A stretch of DNA of 64,000 nucleotides from Hyparrhenia diplandra (Eukaryota; Streptophyta; Magnoliopsida; Poales; Poaceae), in the NCBI GenBank assembly GCA_015847255.1, contig JADLZK010001965.1, forward strand, positions 609,658 to 673,657, read 5' to 3'. Below are positions 35,462 to 46,270 of this stretch, piece after piece. How positions within the stretch are numbered: the first letter of the stretch is position 1; every line of letters starts with the position of its first letter. Under the pieces are notes generated by a model. It was not told where the DNA came from. It worked only from the letters and a program-made list of their open reading frames with translations, and ran no database searches. The translations under genes were made by a program, and so were the position numbers.

Positions 35462-35730
35462 TGTTGTGAAACGCGTTGTCGTGAGTTAGGACCTTCCCTC
35501 TCCGTCTCTCATGATCACGTTGTAGATGAAAGAAGTAGAACAAGTAGACACAAGATAGGGAGACTATTCTTTATTCATCCGAATATTAGTGATTACAACA
35601 TAGAGCTCCCACGTATATATAGTCCCGCCAAGGCCTAAGAGTTTCGGTAAGAGCCCACATACAAACGGACTAGGATTAGGATTCATCCTTCTCCTTTCCT
35701 TCTAGGAAAGAGTCCGTGTGTTTTACAACA
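35462..35730 (-). repeat. 5' LTR of the retrotransposon
   Basis: 269 bp, differing from the left LTR by a few bases, which indicates a relatively recent insertion. Confidence 0.88.
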
Positions 35731-35735
35731 AGGTT

Positions 35736-36401
35736 AACCCATTTATTAACCAACCTTGAACGACGCCCTGTCGTACCTATTGTTTTTTTTTTTTTTATAC
35801 TAATAGAAACAATAGATATTTTAGATATATATCTTGCTATTACTAATTGGAGGAGAAACATTAGATCTAATGGTTGTGGATGGATGAGTCTTTCGATTTA
35901 ATGGTTGGATGTTTTTAATTAATATGGGAATTTGTAGCACTTTATCTTTTTTTTTTGTAGCACGCCGGTGAGGATTAATGTGGAGCCTCCGTTGGAGCCT
36001 CCAATTGGTAATATATAAGAAGATATGTAGTTTCATGTTTACGTATATAATAAAAAAATGGCCTTTAAAGACATGAAACGAGATATTAATGGGATTTTGC
36101 CAGTTCTTTTATATAATGTTCATTATTTTTTGGTTGAGAATCTTTGTAGATACACACAGTAATGTTAGCAGACGAACAATATACTAGTAGACATAATAGG
36201 TAGGTTTCCATTCACACGTATGACGTGTTTGCGTACGAATGGAATCACACGTCTATGTTTTATGCCAAATCTGTGAGCTAAATCATAATCGCGTTTTTTC
36301 AAATCCAGAGACACTTATTTTAAGAATCCAAAACAGAATCAAACAGCCGCTTTTGACCCTTATTCCTTTTCTTTATTTTTTTTTTTAGAACAGGGCCCAA
36401 G
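35736..36401. other. Intergenic, nothing recognised
   Basis: AT-rich DNA with T-tracts at about 35781-35797 and 36375-36386. No gene seen. Confidence 0.4.
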
Positions 36402-36690
36402 AATGAACAAGTCAGCTAGTTGGGTTCATTTGACGATGTGACAGCAACCTGCCTGGGCGGCCGGGTGGACCTTTGTCGACGGTTACGCGAGGAAACAGCG
36501 AGAGCCAGGGCGGCCCGAGTTTCTTCACGCTCTTACTACCCACCGGACACTGGTATAAATTGGTGCGCGCACGTGTAGATTGTGGGTATAGGAACTCAGG
36601 AAGCATCATCTTGTGCTGGCAAATCTTCTCCTTGACCCGTGACGGGCCGTGCAGCCTTTTTCTCTTGATTGATGAGACTGGATTCTAAAA
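36402..36690 (+). repeat. Orphan copy of the zf-BED gene upstream region
   Basis: Shares, in the same order as 40425-40760, the blocks TCAGCTAGTTGGGTTC, ACTTTGTC/CCTTTGTCGACGGTTACG versus TTTGTCAATGGGCACG, GCGAGGAAA-AGCGAG, CGCACGTGT, GGAAGCAT, CTTCTC and CCCGTGACGGGCCGTGC (versus CCCGCGTAACGGGCCGTGC). No BED exon follows. Confidence 0.65.
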
Positions 36691-36959
36691 TTAAGGAACC
36701 AATGACAAGTGACGTAGATTAATTGACTTTTGTTAGAAGTACATGTCATTGTTTCTTGTTACGTTACGTTTCATAGCTCTTTTTAGTTAGAAATAAATTT
36801 CTAGTCGTGCAGTGGGAACGGGTTGTGTTGTTGGAGGAGCACTTGTGTTTGGCTGGTGCTGAGTATAAAGTGTTGTCCCCGTTTCTCCCTTCTAATCCCA
36901 ACTAGTATATTACCCGTGTTAACGCTACGGTAACATTTGAGACAACAAAAATTTAAAGG

Positions 36960-37330
36960 AATTTGGTGATTCTACCCTTCCTTTAAAGCACAATGGTGAT
37001 TTTACTCTTTTTTTAACTTGCGTTTTTACCCTCACTTTTTTCTAACGAAACCTCTGTCTAACCCTCTTATTTAACACCGTTGGAACATGTCAAATGACGA
37101 AAAAAAGAAACAAAAAAGAAAAAAAGAATTTGGTGATTTTACCCTCGCTTTTAAGCGAAATGGTGATTTTACCCTCATTGCTGCGTCCTTTTTAACACCG
37201 TTAGAGGAGCTTAACAGAACAGGGGTAGACTCTCCCTTCGTTTTGAAATAACAGGTGTAAAATCACAAAGTTAAAAACGAGGGTAAAATCATCATTTCGC
37301 TTAAAAGCGATGGTAGAAACGCCAAAGCCC
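36960..37330. repeat. Fold-back repeat with TTTGGTGATTTTACCCTC arms
   Basis: The left arm begins TTTGGTGATTCTACCCTTCC, a second copy (37130-37175) reads TTTGGTGATTTTACCCTCGC, and the right arm is the reverse complement (GGTAAAATCATCATTTCGCT, then TAAAAGCGATGGTAGAAACG and CCAAA). The long arms resemble a MULE-type MITE, apparently with a partial nested duplicate. Confidence 0.65.
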
Positions 37331-37863
37331 CAAAATTTTGAACAACCAAAATGGTGTATATGCTTTGTTTATTTTGAGAATTTACTTGTTATAGCTTGAC
37401 CGGCAACTTCAGTGGTCCTTTAGATTTATGGTTTCAGAATTTAGCGGGAAGCAAGAATATCTCAAAATTTACTACCTAAATGGTACAAAGGAATAAGGAT
37501 CCCTATCTCATTAGGTTCATTAGAGGTGGCAAGAGGTTTACACAACAATATAACACTACGCTATATATGGTGTAATCAAGAATAAGATATTGAATTTACT
37601 AAATAATCTGAATAAAACAACTCAAAATGATGGGCCATATGCGCCTGCAGCAATCCAAACGAACATTTCAGTGCTTATCTGCTGTACAAATTCACATACC
37701 ACTCCAAACGACCAATTCACATCAATAAGGTTGTCCCTTCTTGATCTCTGCTCTGACTGAGGCTACAGCCAATGGCCAAACTTGTTTAGTATCGTGCACA
37801 CAAACAACATAGGCTATTTAGTATCGTGCACACGAACACGGTGTGCGGCGTGCCTGCGCTACC

Positions 37864-38010
37864 TCACTTGAAGCGCACCGCCGCCATGTGATCCACCGGA
37901 TGCGAAGATGACGACGGTGGCACATGGGGCTTGTACCTGTAGCACGAGGAAACGGCCACAGGGGCTGGCAGCTCGCGCGGGACGCCCGGCGGGCCTCCGT
38001 GGTCTATCCC
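37864..38010 (-). pseudogene. Captured 3' coding fragment inside the Helitron
   Basis: A GC-rich 48-codon minus-strand frame ends MAAVRFK followed by TGA. It reads DHGGPPGVPRELPAPVAVSS and then CYRYKPHVPPSSSSHPVDHM. Composition (Pro/Ser/His-rich, strong GC3) is that of a real grass exon and unlike the AT-rich surroundings. A stop lies directly upstream in frame. The parent gene is not recognised. Confidence 0.4.
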
Positions 38011-38576
38011 CTAAGCGTGGCGCTGCCAGGAAAATCACGGAAGGAACAACGGAACTGACCGGCGGCGGCTGGGGTGCGAGGCCGTGAATAGTTGAATAGA
38101 TTTTAGGGTTACGTAGGGGTGAATTCTCCCCCTTTTTTTTTTTTTCCTTCGGTGGAGCCTTTTTTTTTTCTTTACGTTCGGTGTTTCATGCATGCTTCGA
38201 ACGGGTCGCAGAGGGATGACGAGGGGATGAGAAGCACAGGCATTGTCGGGGTGAATCTGTGGGTGTAAGACTTTGTGACAAACTTTCGATCCCAGCCCTC
38301 GGTTGTGACATGCGTTGGTTGGTGTTGCTTGAGCTAAAAATAGTAATAATCGTGCCCTTATAGTAGAGATTAACAAATGATGTGGCAAAGCTATTTTCAC
38401 TCTTTTTGGGAGAAAAAAAAGATAATAATAATCCTCACAAATTTGTCCTGGAATGTGAGGTACTAAATGGCAACATTTGACACCATAAATAGTCTGCCCT
38501 ATCAATTCGGATCTTTACGGTTTATTTAGCCGAATATGAGCTAGAGATTAGTACTTTGCCGGTGACGTGTGAGACG

Positions 38577-39398
38577 CACTACTGCATTAAAGCAAGGCAT
38601 TTCCATTTTATTAACCGTGACGGTTTTTGAAAAAACGCAACGGTTAATGTCTCATGTTAACCGTGATAAAATTTTTAAATTAATTGTGGCAGTTCTAATA
38701 ACCACCTCGGTTAATGAGGACCAGACGTCCAGCCCACCTGGCAATGAGCGGCCCATGTCAGCCTGATAAAGACACCATACTATAAAAGTCGAGGAAGTTG
38801 AAAACCCTAATTCATTTCACTCCGTCCCCACAGCCGCACTCCGCCTCATCCACTCCCTCCTCGACTCCACTCCGCTCCCACACTTCACCGGCCACGGCGC
38901 GCGTGGCCTGTCCTCTCTCTCAGCCACTCTCCCTCTCCCCGGCGCCGCCCCATCCTCTCTCTTCACAAACCCGCCGGCACCGCCCCAACCCTCCCCATGC
39001 GGGCACCGCCCATCCCCATCCGCCCTTGGCGGCCGCGGTTCGCGAGGCTCTCGGTCTAGGCACCCGCGTGGCGCGGCGTGGTGGCGATGGCCCGGGAGGC
39101 GCAAAGGCGACGAATCGGCCCATGGTTGCCCGCGCCGTGGCGGCGGCTGAGCTCGTTGCCCGGCTCGCGCGCCAAGCCCGTGGTGCTCGGTGCGCATGGC
39201 CCTCTCTAACCCTAACCCTAACGGGTCGGTGGTGGCAGATGGGTCCGTTTGGGCCTGGATCTGGTTTTTTTTTATTTTATTAACCGTGGTGGTTATTTGG
39301 GGTCCTGAAAACCGCCACGATTAATCCGAAAATTAACCGTGATCTTTGTTCGGTGGCAGTTTCAAAAACCACCACGGTTAATGTTTAATGTAATAGTG
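38577..39398. mobile_element. CACTA (En/Spm-type) element, non-autonomous, with cargo
   Basis: Ends are CACTACTGCATTAAA (left) and CACTATTACATTAAA (right, reverse complement), flanked by ACG and ATG, a 3-bp target duplication with one likely CpG transition. Subterminal TTAACCGTGRYGGTT words are repeated in both arms, as expected for this superfamily. The 822-bp element has a GC-rich interior (38790-39240) that starts with a TATA-like ACTATAAAAG and a pyrimidine leader, then long open frames. Confidence 0.85.
39206..39222 (+). repeat. Short telomere-like CCCTAA repeat
   Basis: CTAACCCTAACCCTAAC, nearly three units of the plant-related hexamer CCCTAA, lies inside the CACTA cargo. The plant telomere unit is CCCTAAA, so this is telomere-like only. 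Confidence 0.6.
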
Positions 39399-39645
39399 AT
39401 GGGGTAGATGACAAATTGAGTGCTTGATCGTTTTCCTTGGTCAGTGTTTCTGGAACTAGAACTTGGAGGCTACATGATCGTAGATATTAGATATTTGCTT
39501 GTCAGATAAACAAGATTCAGGTAAACAACAATCTTGTATTTTTTTTTTCTCCGTATAAAGGAGAGACACAATTCAGATATTTGTGTGCGCTATCCATACA
39601 CGAACTTCGTGTGGGACGTATAGGCTTGGGCGTATGCATGCATTA

Positions 39646-40322
39646 GGCTATCTCCAACGGGAGATGCAAAGCTAAAAATAACCTGTCTACAGTGGTTTTG
39701 CATGTCAAAATTGTCCTCCAATAGAAGAGGCACACCGAGGGCACATTTTTGCGCATAAGCGAATCAGTTGGCCAATTTGGGGCTTCTCTCTCCTGGCAAC
39801 GCATCGCCCGGGCGATGGCAGTGATGGGTCCGCAAGAGGCGTGACGAAGCGAAGTCCACGACGGAGTCGGCGGCGCGGCCGACCGGTCCGGGCGCGGCGC
39901 TAAGGATGTGCGAGGTGAGTTCGCGGGCGGCGCTGCCCGGCGGGTTTGCGGGCGGTGCACAACGACGGCGTGAGGCGGGCCGCGGGGGGGCACGACGCGA
40001 TGGCGCCGCAAGGGAGCCGGGCGGTGGCGTGGCGGCGGATGCGACGAGACGGAGAAGAAGAAGGACCGAAAATTAATTTTGTTTATCTCTCAAGGTTCCC
40101 GATGCAAAAGCGCAAGGGACAAGATTTTTATATATCTAGGCTTAGCTACGTTTTGGAAAACTCGGGGGCTGAGATGAAAAGTTCTTTAACACCGGTAGTT
40201 TTGCCTTTGCAAAGGCGTTGTTGGAGAAGGAGAATTTTTAGGAGGTGACCTTTGCTTGACCGCGCACCACGTGAAATCTCGAGAATAGGTCCTATTTTAA
40301 GGGTCGGCTGTTGGAGATAGCC
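39646..40322. mobile_element. PIF/Harbinger (Tourist-like) element with cargo
   Basis: Perfect terminal inverted repeats GGCTATCTCCAAC and GTTGGAGATAGCC, flanked by TTA (39643-39645) and TTG (40323-40325), one mismatch from the usual TTA duplication. The middle (39790-40050) is a GC-rich insert with open frames on both strands and no transposase. Confidence 0.8.
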
Positions 40323-40424
40323 TTGTAGAGGACTGCATTCGGCGGTGCTCGGGGAGGAGTCCGCTTGCAAGCAACCTTGCCGGTGTTCAGACAAGTAAAC
40401 ATGGATTTGTTTTCAGGGCCACTT

Positions 40425-40934
40425 ACTCAGCTAGTTGGGTTCTTATGGAGAAATTTACGCACGTGAGGAAATGACCGGCGAGCGGCGAGCACAACACAAC
40501 AACCAGCAGATCAGCCCGGCCGCGGCCGGCCCGTGTTGGTGTAACTTTGTCAATGGGCACGCGAGGAAAGTAGCGAGCACCAGCACAGAGACCAGATTTG
40601 AGTCTTGTTGGGGGCGTGGGGACTCATGGTATAGCGCACGTGTTAAATATGGCTATATAGATATATACACCTGGAACTGGAAGCATTTGTGTTGTTCAAA
40701 CTGAAAACCTAATCTTCTCTTTTTGTCCCGCGTAACGGGCCGTGCGACGTTTGACACTGGACAGCGGGTGCGACTGTGACGGCACAGCAGATCCAGAAAC
40801 AATATATATACAAGAGAGACTAAGCATACATTACTAACTGTGCAAAATCCGGCCTTGCCGCGCAGTATATAATTCCGGGTCGTCCGGTACGAGACGGAAG
40901 CATCGCAGCACGTCCTGGGGTCAGTTTGGCTGGC
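40425..40934 (+). promoter_or_regulatory. Upstream region of the zf-BED gene
   Basis: Contains CACGTG-like and GGGCCGTGC blocks shared with the orphan copy at 36402-36690, a CAATATATATACAAG TATA region at about 40799-40813, and a GC-rich leader up to the ATG at 40935. Confidence 0.55.
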
Positions 40935-42314
40935 ATGGCAGCAAGTATAGTACCGGCCGGCGAAGAAGCAGCGACGACCACCACGCGGCGGCTCACCTCC
41001 AACGTGTGGGATAACTACACAATCAACTACCCTGCCGACGGAGGAGCGCCCACGGCGACGTGCTTAGAATGCGGCCTGACGCTGTGCGCCGGCGGCAAAA
41101 ACGGCACGTCGCACCTGCACCGGCATACCAAGAGCATTAAGTGCCAGAAGCTCGCCGCGGAGCGCGTGGAGGAGCTCGGCCGCCGGCAACCGACGTCTTC
41201 GCCCACGGCAGCAGCCGCTGAGCCTTCTTCTCCTGGCAACGACAACGGCGATTACTACTCGCCGTCACCGCCGGTCGTCGTTGAGGCAAGCATCCCCGAC
41301 TCACTTTTCACCGTGGATGGCATATACATCCCCGAGCTGTACGACAAGCTGATCGCCGAGGGCCTGGACAACATCGAGCGATCAAGTGAGTCGGCTGAGC
41401 CTGAGCATCTCTCTGCTGCTAGCAGCAACTGTGCGTCCTACGCTTGCTTGTTGCTCATCTTTTTGCTCTTGTCGAGGAATTGCATTGGACCTCAAGCGTA
41501 AGTTGCTACGGCTCTCGATTCATAATAATATATTTATCTGTCTTGTGCAGACGTACCTGCTGTGCCGCCCCAAGTAGCGAGCTTGAAAATGATGCGGTTC
41601 AAGGAAAGACAAGTGTATGTATAAACAAATTCTCTGCTTGTTAATTAATTTCAGATTTGGATGTGGCAAGCCGCCATGGCAGATTTTTGAGAGATACATT
41701 GCACTGTTGATTTGTTCAGGAAAAGGAGGAAACAGGAAGCGATGCGATCTCAACAGCAAGCAGACGACTTCAACTTGAGAGGAAAGAGGACGATGTGAGT
41801 CTACTAGGTATAACAATCAAACGCCAATATATATAATTCTTAGCACACCCCAACTAGGTTTTATATGTTCGTAATAATAAGATTTCCATGTGGTCTCTAC
41901 CTCTAGCATTAAGTATGTGTGTACACTACTAAAATATAATGGTGGAATTCTTCTAGTGTTTTTAGTTACTAATAAAATAGTACAACTAGTTATAGGCACT
42001 AATTAGGAGACATTTAGTAGGGGAAGTTAATTTATACTAAAATTTAGAATGGTAATTAAAACAATAGGAGATATATAGGACACCTCACTAGAAGAAATGT
42101 GAAATTCTGGTTGTGGTAACCAGATGATATCTTGGGATAGTATAGTACTGTATCTTTAGCCTATAACGATTATATAATGTTGATAGTTACTATCTAGTAT
42201 CGGTTTGTTGCTCCATGAGCAACACAAGTTTAAGATAATTGCATTATTTAATGTAGGAACAGGTGCGGTTGCCCAATTTGGCACGCGGCTAGCTGGAGCG
42301 ACTGCGACAATTAA
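40935..42314 (+). CDS. Short zf-BED domain protein
   Basis: BED fingers are DNA-binding zinc fingers found in hAT transposases and in host genes derived from them. Four exons in phase: 40935-41385, 41551-41614, 41720-41794 and 42257-42314; all GT-AG; 215 residues. The BED finger occupies about residues 20-75: SNVWDNYTI, Cys43 and Cys46 (TCLECG), GTSHLHRHTKSIKC with His64 and Cys70. It is followed by a Pro/Ser-rich acidic linker, then SLFTVDGIYIPELYDKLIAE, then a basic stretch from exons 2-3 (MMRFKERQVKRRKQEAMRSQ), a likely nuclear signal, and a short Cys/Trp tail. The RNase-H-like transposase core and hATC dimerisation domain are absent. It may be a domesticated transposase remnant or a truncated gene. 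The ATG at 40935 is preferred; the frame is open slightly upstream without another ATG. Confidence 0.72.
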
Positions 42315-43691
42315 TCCAAGACCAAGTCCGCAAGCAACAAACAGTATACTATAGAGGAGAACACAAATATAACCTTATTGGTGCTTATACTCCGTATGAG
42401 TACGCCAGTGCAGCACCTGGAAAGTTCGATTTCCGGTGTACGCCGCCAGTGCCTTCGAATAGCTTCGATCTTGTTCATTCTTCACTAGTTATATTGTTTA
42501 TTAACTTTTTGGTGAATGATAGGTTTTTTTGGCTATCTAGATTTATATATGTACTTTGTTTATACATGGTTCTAGTTTTTTTTGCCGACATGAATGTGTT
42601 CCAGACAGGTCAGCAATGTACGCTAGCGACAGGGACACCATTAAAGAGAGACACAGCACATGTTGTCGAATGAAAAGAAACACACACGCTACCCACGCGG
42701 CACGAAATCGACAGTGTGTACATAGAAGTTTAGAACGAGGCCTCGTACTACACGCGGTCGGTCGGTCGGTCGGTCCAAGTCGTGTCGTCCAACTGCAACG
42801 TGATTTAAGTTAAATTAATTGTCACGTGTTTGTTTACGTGGCAACGGCCGGGCAGCTGGCGGCCACAAGTGGAGCACAGAGAGTACGTGTGCACACATAA
42901 CTTCTACCCACCACGTACGCGTGGAGAATGCGGGCGGGCCGCGGCGCAACTTTTCTACCCACCACGCGTGGATAGTGAAATACTCATCTTGGCGTATACC
43001 TTTTGCCGTACCTAGACTAATCCGCACTCATCGTTTTCATTCTCTATACATCCTAGTGATATAGATTCTTTTCTCTATATCTATTTTTTCACACCCATCA
43101 TCCTCTATATTCCACACTCATACAGTATATACGATCCACCAAACACTTATATACGCTTATATAATGATGGAGTTGAGCCGATTAAAAAACAGTAACACCA
43201 CTTTCTGTTTCGCTTTGAAAAAAGAGTAAAAAATGTTTTAGACACATGAAAAACCGGGCCCAAAACTGGTTCGGTGGACGAGGCGGCCTCGTATTACACG
43301 CGGTGTAAGTCCAACTGCAGAACGTGATTAATTGATTTTTGTCACGTGTTTGTTTACGTGGGAACGGCCGTGCGGCCGACCGCAAATGGGTGTTGCTAGC
43401 ACGAAGCTTCCTCGCGCTACAAGTGGGGTCACAGTCACAACTCACAACTCACAAGTGCCGTCCTCTGTCCTCAAGTTTCCTTACACGTCAGAAGAGGTAG
43501 TCGCTTTTGGTAGGTTCATGTGGCTGGGCCAAAAAGGGGGATCGGGAGATTCGGGACATCCGTCGTCCGGTAAATAAAGACAGCTTAGCTGTCTTCTTCA
43601 GTCGACACTGTCAGGTTGGGATAAAAGATGAGGTGAGGCCGTGATGCAGATTGATACAGACGCATTATTGGCTGATGAGAAATAGTACTCG
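42315..43691. repeat. Intergenic with local duplication and GGTC microsatellite
   Basis: 42735-42870 and 43275-43390 are copies of each other: ACGAGGC-CCTCGTA-TACACGCGGT, GTCCAACTGCA, AACGTGATT, AATTGTCACGTGTTTGTTTA, then CGTGG-AACGGCCG. The first copy carries a (GGTC)4-type microsatellite at about 42761-42778 that the second lacks. TCTACCCACCACG/CGTGG words repeat at 42903-42975. No gene seen. Confidence 0.6.
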
Positions 43692-43694
43692 TAC

Positions 43695-45169
43695 TTAGAG
43701 TTGCCTACTGCTCTTGGGCGATCAACAAAAGAAGCGTTTGAATACATGCCAACTAGACTGAAGAATCTAGCGGGGTCATGGAGTGGAAGAGAGGCGAGCG
43801 CTGTGCTGAAATGGGAAGGGACATTTGGCTTAAAGTCGGTTGCACATTCAGACAGTCCCAAGTTATTCGATGACCTGCTTCTTAATTCCCAAAGATACTT
43901 GCAGAAAGATGAAGTCGATAATCTCAAATCATTGGTGGGGAAGTTGAGCCGACAATACAAATATGCATTGGAAACATTGGAGCTGCTGACGTGGCCAAAA
44001 ATTGCAGGTGGGATGGGTTTCCGTGATTTAAAATTACTAGCAAATATGCCCGTGCGTTGCTACGGGAGAAAAAAATAATTTTTGATACAATTTGAAATCT
44101 AAAATTTTATTTTATGGAAACCATGACATCTTTAATTAATAATGTAACACAATGGCCTAGTAAGATGTTTGGTTCGCTCATTTTGTATCGTCATCCATTC
44201 ACCGCCAACAGATCACATATGTTATTGTTTGTTTCATTCAGGTATTATGTAATTATATGTCATGGGAATAAATATGGCCGTTCAGAGAGTGTTGATTATG
44301 TCGACGATGAGGTGATAAACATTCATGATTGTATCAGGAATAAAACTGCCTTTCAATTGTGTTGCAGGAACCAAACATATACCTCTCGTTGCCTCCTTAC
44401 CATAGTAGAACCAAACAAATATATAGAATTAAAATACAATCTTAATTATTTATATATTATTGTTTTTAAAAGCACCAAAATATTACTAAAAAATGTCATA
44501 ATTTTCTTTTTTTTTAATATTCGTATGTTTATATAGTCAAACATCAAGCTCCGTGAATTTATTTGATCACCCATAAAAGTAGATAATTTATGATAAAAAA
44601 AGTAACACTGAATCTATATATATGTATATGCATGTAGCATCTGGACTGAAGGCCGAGCAGGGGCAGCACGAACCAGCGAGCAGGGACGACGCGGACCAGC
44701 GAGATCCAAGGTGGGCCGGCTCTCTGGCACCTGCTCGCGCTGAGGGGCGGTGCACAATTACATCGCTGCTGCACCCGTACCAGGCCCGGACTCCAACTCG
44801 CCAAACACGGAGGTGGAGCGGACAAGCCGAAGGAACACGGAACAAACACGGGAAGAGGCAGGCGGATGAAAAGTTTGGCAGATTGGCAGAATTTTCGTGT
44901 TTTATTATTAGGTATAGATTCAACCTGGCAATTCTCTGCTGGTCAGAAAAGGAGGCGGCCGTAATTCTCTACGGGATGTGTGGACTTTGTCGAACAAAAG
45001 GAGGCATGGAGAATCGGAAATTCCGATGATGGTGAAGGTAGTCGAGTGGGTGAAGGACACCAAATTCGACCTTGGCAACTATTACGCACATCAAGACAAA
45101 CCGGTGTTGTCACCTAAGCGGCAAAGCCCGCCCGCTGGTTGGGTGAAACGCAATGTTGATGCTCCTTAG
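43695..45169 (+). pseudogene. LINE (non-LTR retrotransposon) relic, split by a Helitron
   Basis: The 5' part (43695-44036) has the reverse-transcriptase C-terminal signatures LPTALGRSTKEAFEYMPTRL, KNLAGSWSGREAS and WPKIAGGMGFRDLKL. The 3' part (44919-45169) resumes FNLAILCW, and joining the two across the Helitron restores GGMGFRDLKLFNLAIL in frame. A deletion follows, then AVILYGM-type and RRHGESEIPMMVKVVEWVKD, then PPAGWVKRNVDAP with a stop at 45167-45169; the GWVKxNVD motif introduces the RNase H domain of plant LINEs, which is missing. The stretch between GREAS and WPKIAGG is unlike the family and may be another small insertion. Confidence 0.8.
44037..44918 (-). mobile_element. Helitron, non-autonomous, inserted in the LINE
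   Basis: Minus-strand 5' end A|TCTATACCTAATAATAAAAC (44919/44918). The 3' end has hairpin CCCGT-AGCAACGC-ACGGG (plus strand 44049-44066), then CATATTTG and CTAG|T (44037/44036). Length is 882 bp. Precise excision in silico rejoins the LINE reading frame, which confirms both ends and the A^T insertion without target duplication. No helicase is encoded. Confidence 0.88.
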
Positions 45170-45405
45170 AGTGGAAGATCGACCGGGTGTGACGGGAGCT
45201 GTTCATAGAGATCGATCAATGAAGGTCCATCAAGCACTACTAGAGATTGAGCGATCACTGTAGCCAATTTCATTGCCGTAAAAGACAGAAGCGATGGTGT
45301 CATACTTCCCCGTGCCGTGGGTTGGATCGATAGCCAGGCCTCGTAAGGAATCAAACTGCTCGATGAAACTTATAGCACAGATGGTTGAACCATCGATGCG
45401 ATGTA

Positions 45406-45769
45406 CTCCCTCCATCTCAATATACATGTGGTTTTAGGGGATGGGGGAGTATCAAGGTAGTAACTAAATGACCTGCATGCCCCTATAATTTTAATGATTG
45501 CAAAGATAAAAAAAAAATATCGTACATCGTCATCGGCACTGCGTCAACGAGAGGATAAGCCTTGCTGCTTTCCTGATAAGCCTTCCCACCATCTCATTTT
45601 TTCATTTTTTTTATTCACGTACGAGTACTAGTGGGAGGCAGGGATGGGATCGATGGATGGATTGTTGGCGTGCCTGGGCATACTCGTGGTAGGGTGCGGG
45701 CTAAAAACGACTTGTATTTTGAAACTTTTCATGGGCGTTACAACGACATGTATATTGAGATGGAGGGAG
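45406..45769. mobile_element. Stowaway/mariner-like MITE
   Basis: Terminal inverted repeats of about 23 bp start CTCCCTCCATCTCAATATAC and are flanked by TA on both sides (45404-45405, 45770-45771). The element is 364 bp, non-coding. Confidence 0.85.
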
Positions 45770-46138
45770 TAGTGGGGTTGAATTCCTAAATCTCATGGAA
45801 CGCCGAGCCGACTGAGGTATGCTCTATGCCCGCCAGCCCTACATGACCGTTTAGTCCATCGACGGTAAATTCAGCGTGAGTGTTGAATGTCCTAACTTCC
45901 AACACGGTCTCACCACTTCCACGGGAACCGCCGTACCTCATCGATCTTCCCCTGGTGCGTATGCCTAGATCACACATTTTAACCATTTTCAAGGTTTGCC
46001 TATTTATTCGGTCATAAAAAGGTTGACCTATTTAGGCTTAATGCTCCTCTTGGGAAATCCACACACTCTTCCTAGCTACTTGACTAATGTTGATGGTCCA
46101 TCACAGCTTGTTTGAACTGATGGTGATGACCTAGACTA

Positions 46139-46253
46139 AGGGCCTGTTTGGTTCCTATAAGACTAGAGACTAGAGACTAATTTTTAGTCTCATTTAGTCC
46201 CTAAATAACCGAACATAAGGACTAGGGACTAATTTTTAGTCTCAATTAGCCGA
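46139..46253. mobile_element. Truncated MITE, GGGCCTGTTTGGTTC end
   Basis: Left terminus AGGGCCTGTTTGGTTCCTA with internal copies of GACTAATTTTTAGTCTCA; the matching right terminus is missing. Confidence 0.55.
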
Positions 46254-46270
46254 AGCCTTATTGAGTACAA

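Larger units (their letters stand above)
31202..35730 (-). mobile_element. LTR retrotransposon, reverse orientation, non-coding interior
   Basis: Bounded by AGGTT on both sides (31197-31201 and 35731-35735), a perfect 5-bp target duplication. LTRs of 271 bp (31202-31472) and 269 bp (35462-35730) are nearly identical and have TGTTGT...ACAACA ends. Adjacent to the left LTR, the minus strand reads CCAAGGGGAG, a good polypurine tract, so the element runs on the minus strand. The interior (about 4 kb) is AT-rich with no gag-pol frame, so it is non-autonomous or fully decayed. The expected tRNA primer-binding site next to the right LTR is missing. Confidence 0.88.
36902..38369 (-). mobile_element. 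Helitron, non-autonomous, carrying a gene fragment
   Basis: Read on the minus strand it begins A|TCTCTACTATAAGGGCACG (38370/38369), a typical 5' end, and ends with a hairpin ACCGT-AGCGTTAAC-ACGGGT, then AATATA and CTAG|T (36902/36901). The A^T insertion rule holds at both sides. Length is 1468 bp. No Rep/Hel protein is encoded. It holds a fold-back repeat (36960-37330) and a coding-like 3' gene fragment in the same orientation (37864-38010). Confidence 0.72.

Noticed and set aside
38035..38505. 156-codon minus-strand frame
   Set aside because: It runs over T/A tracts and the Helitron 5' end, with Lys/Arg low complexity and no domain.
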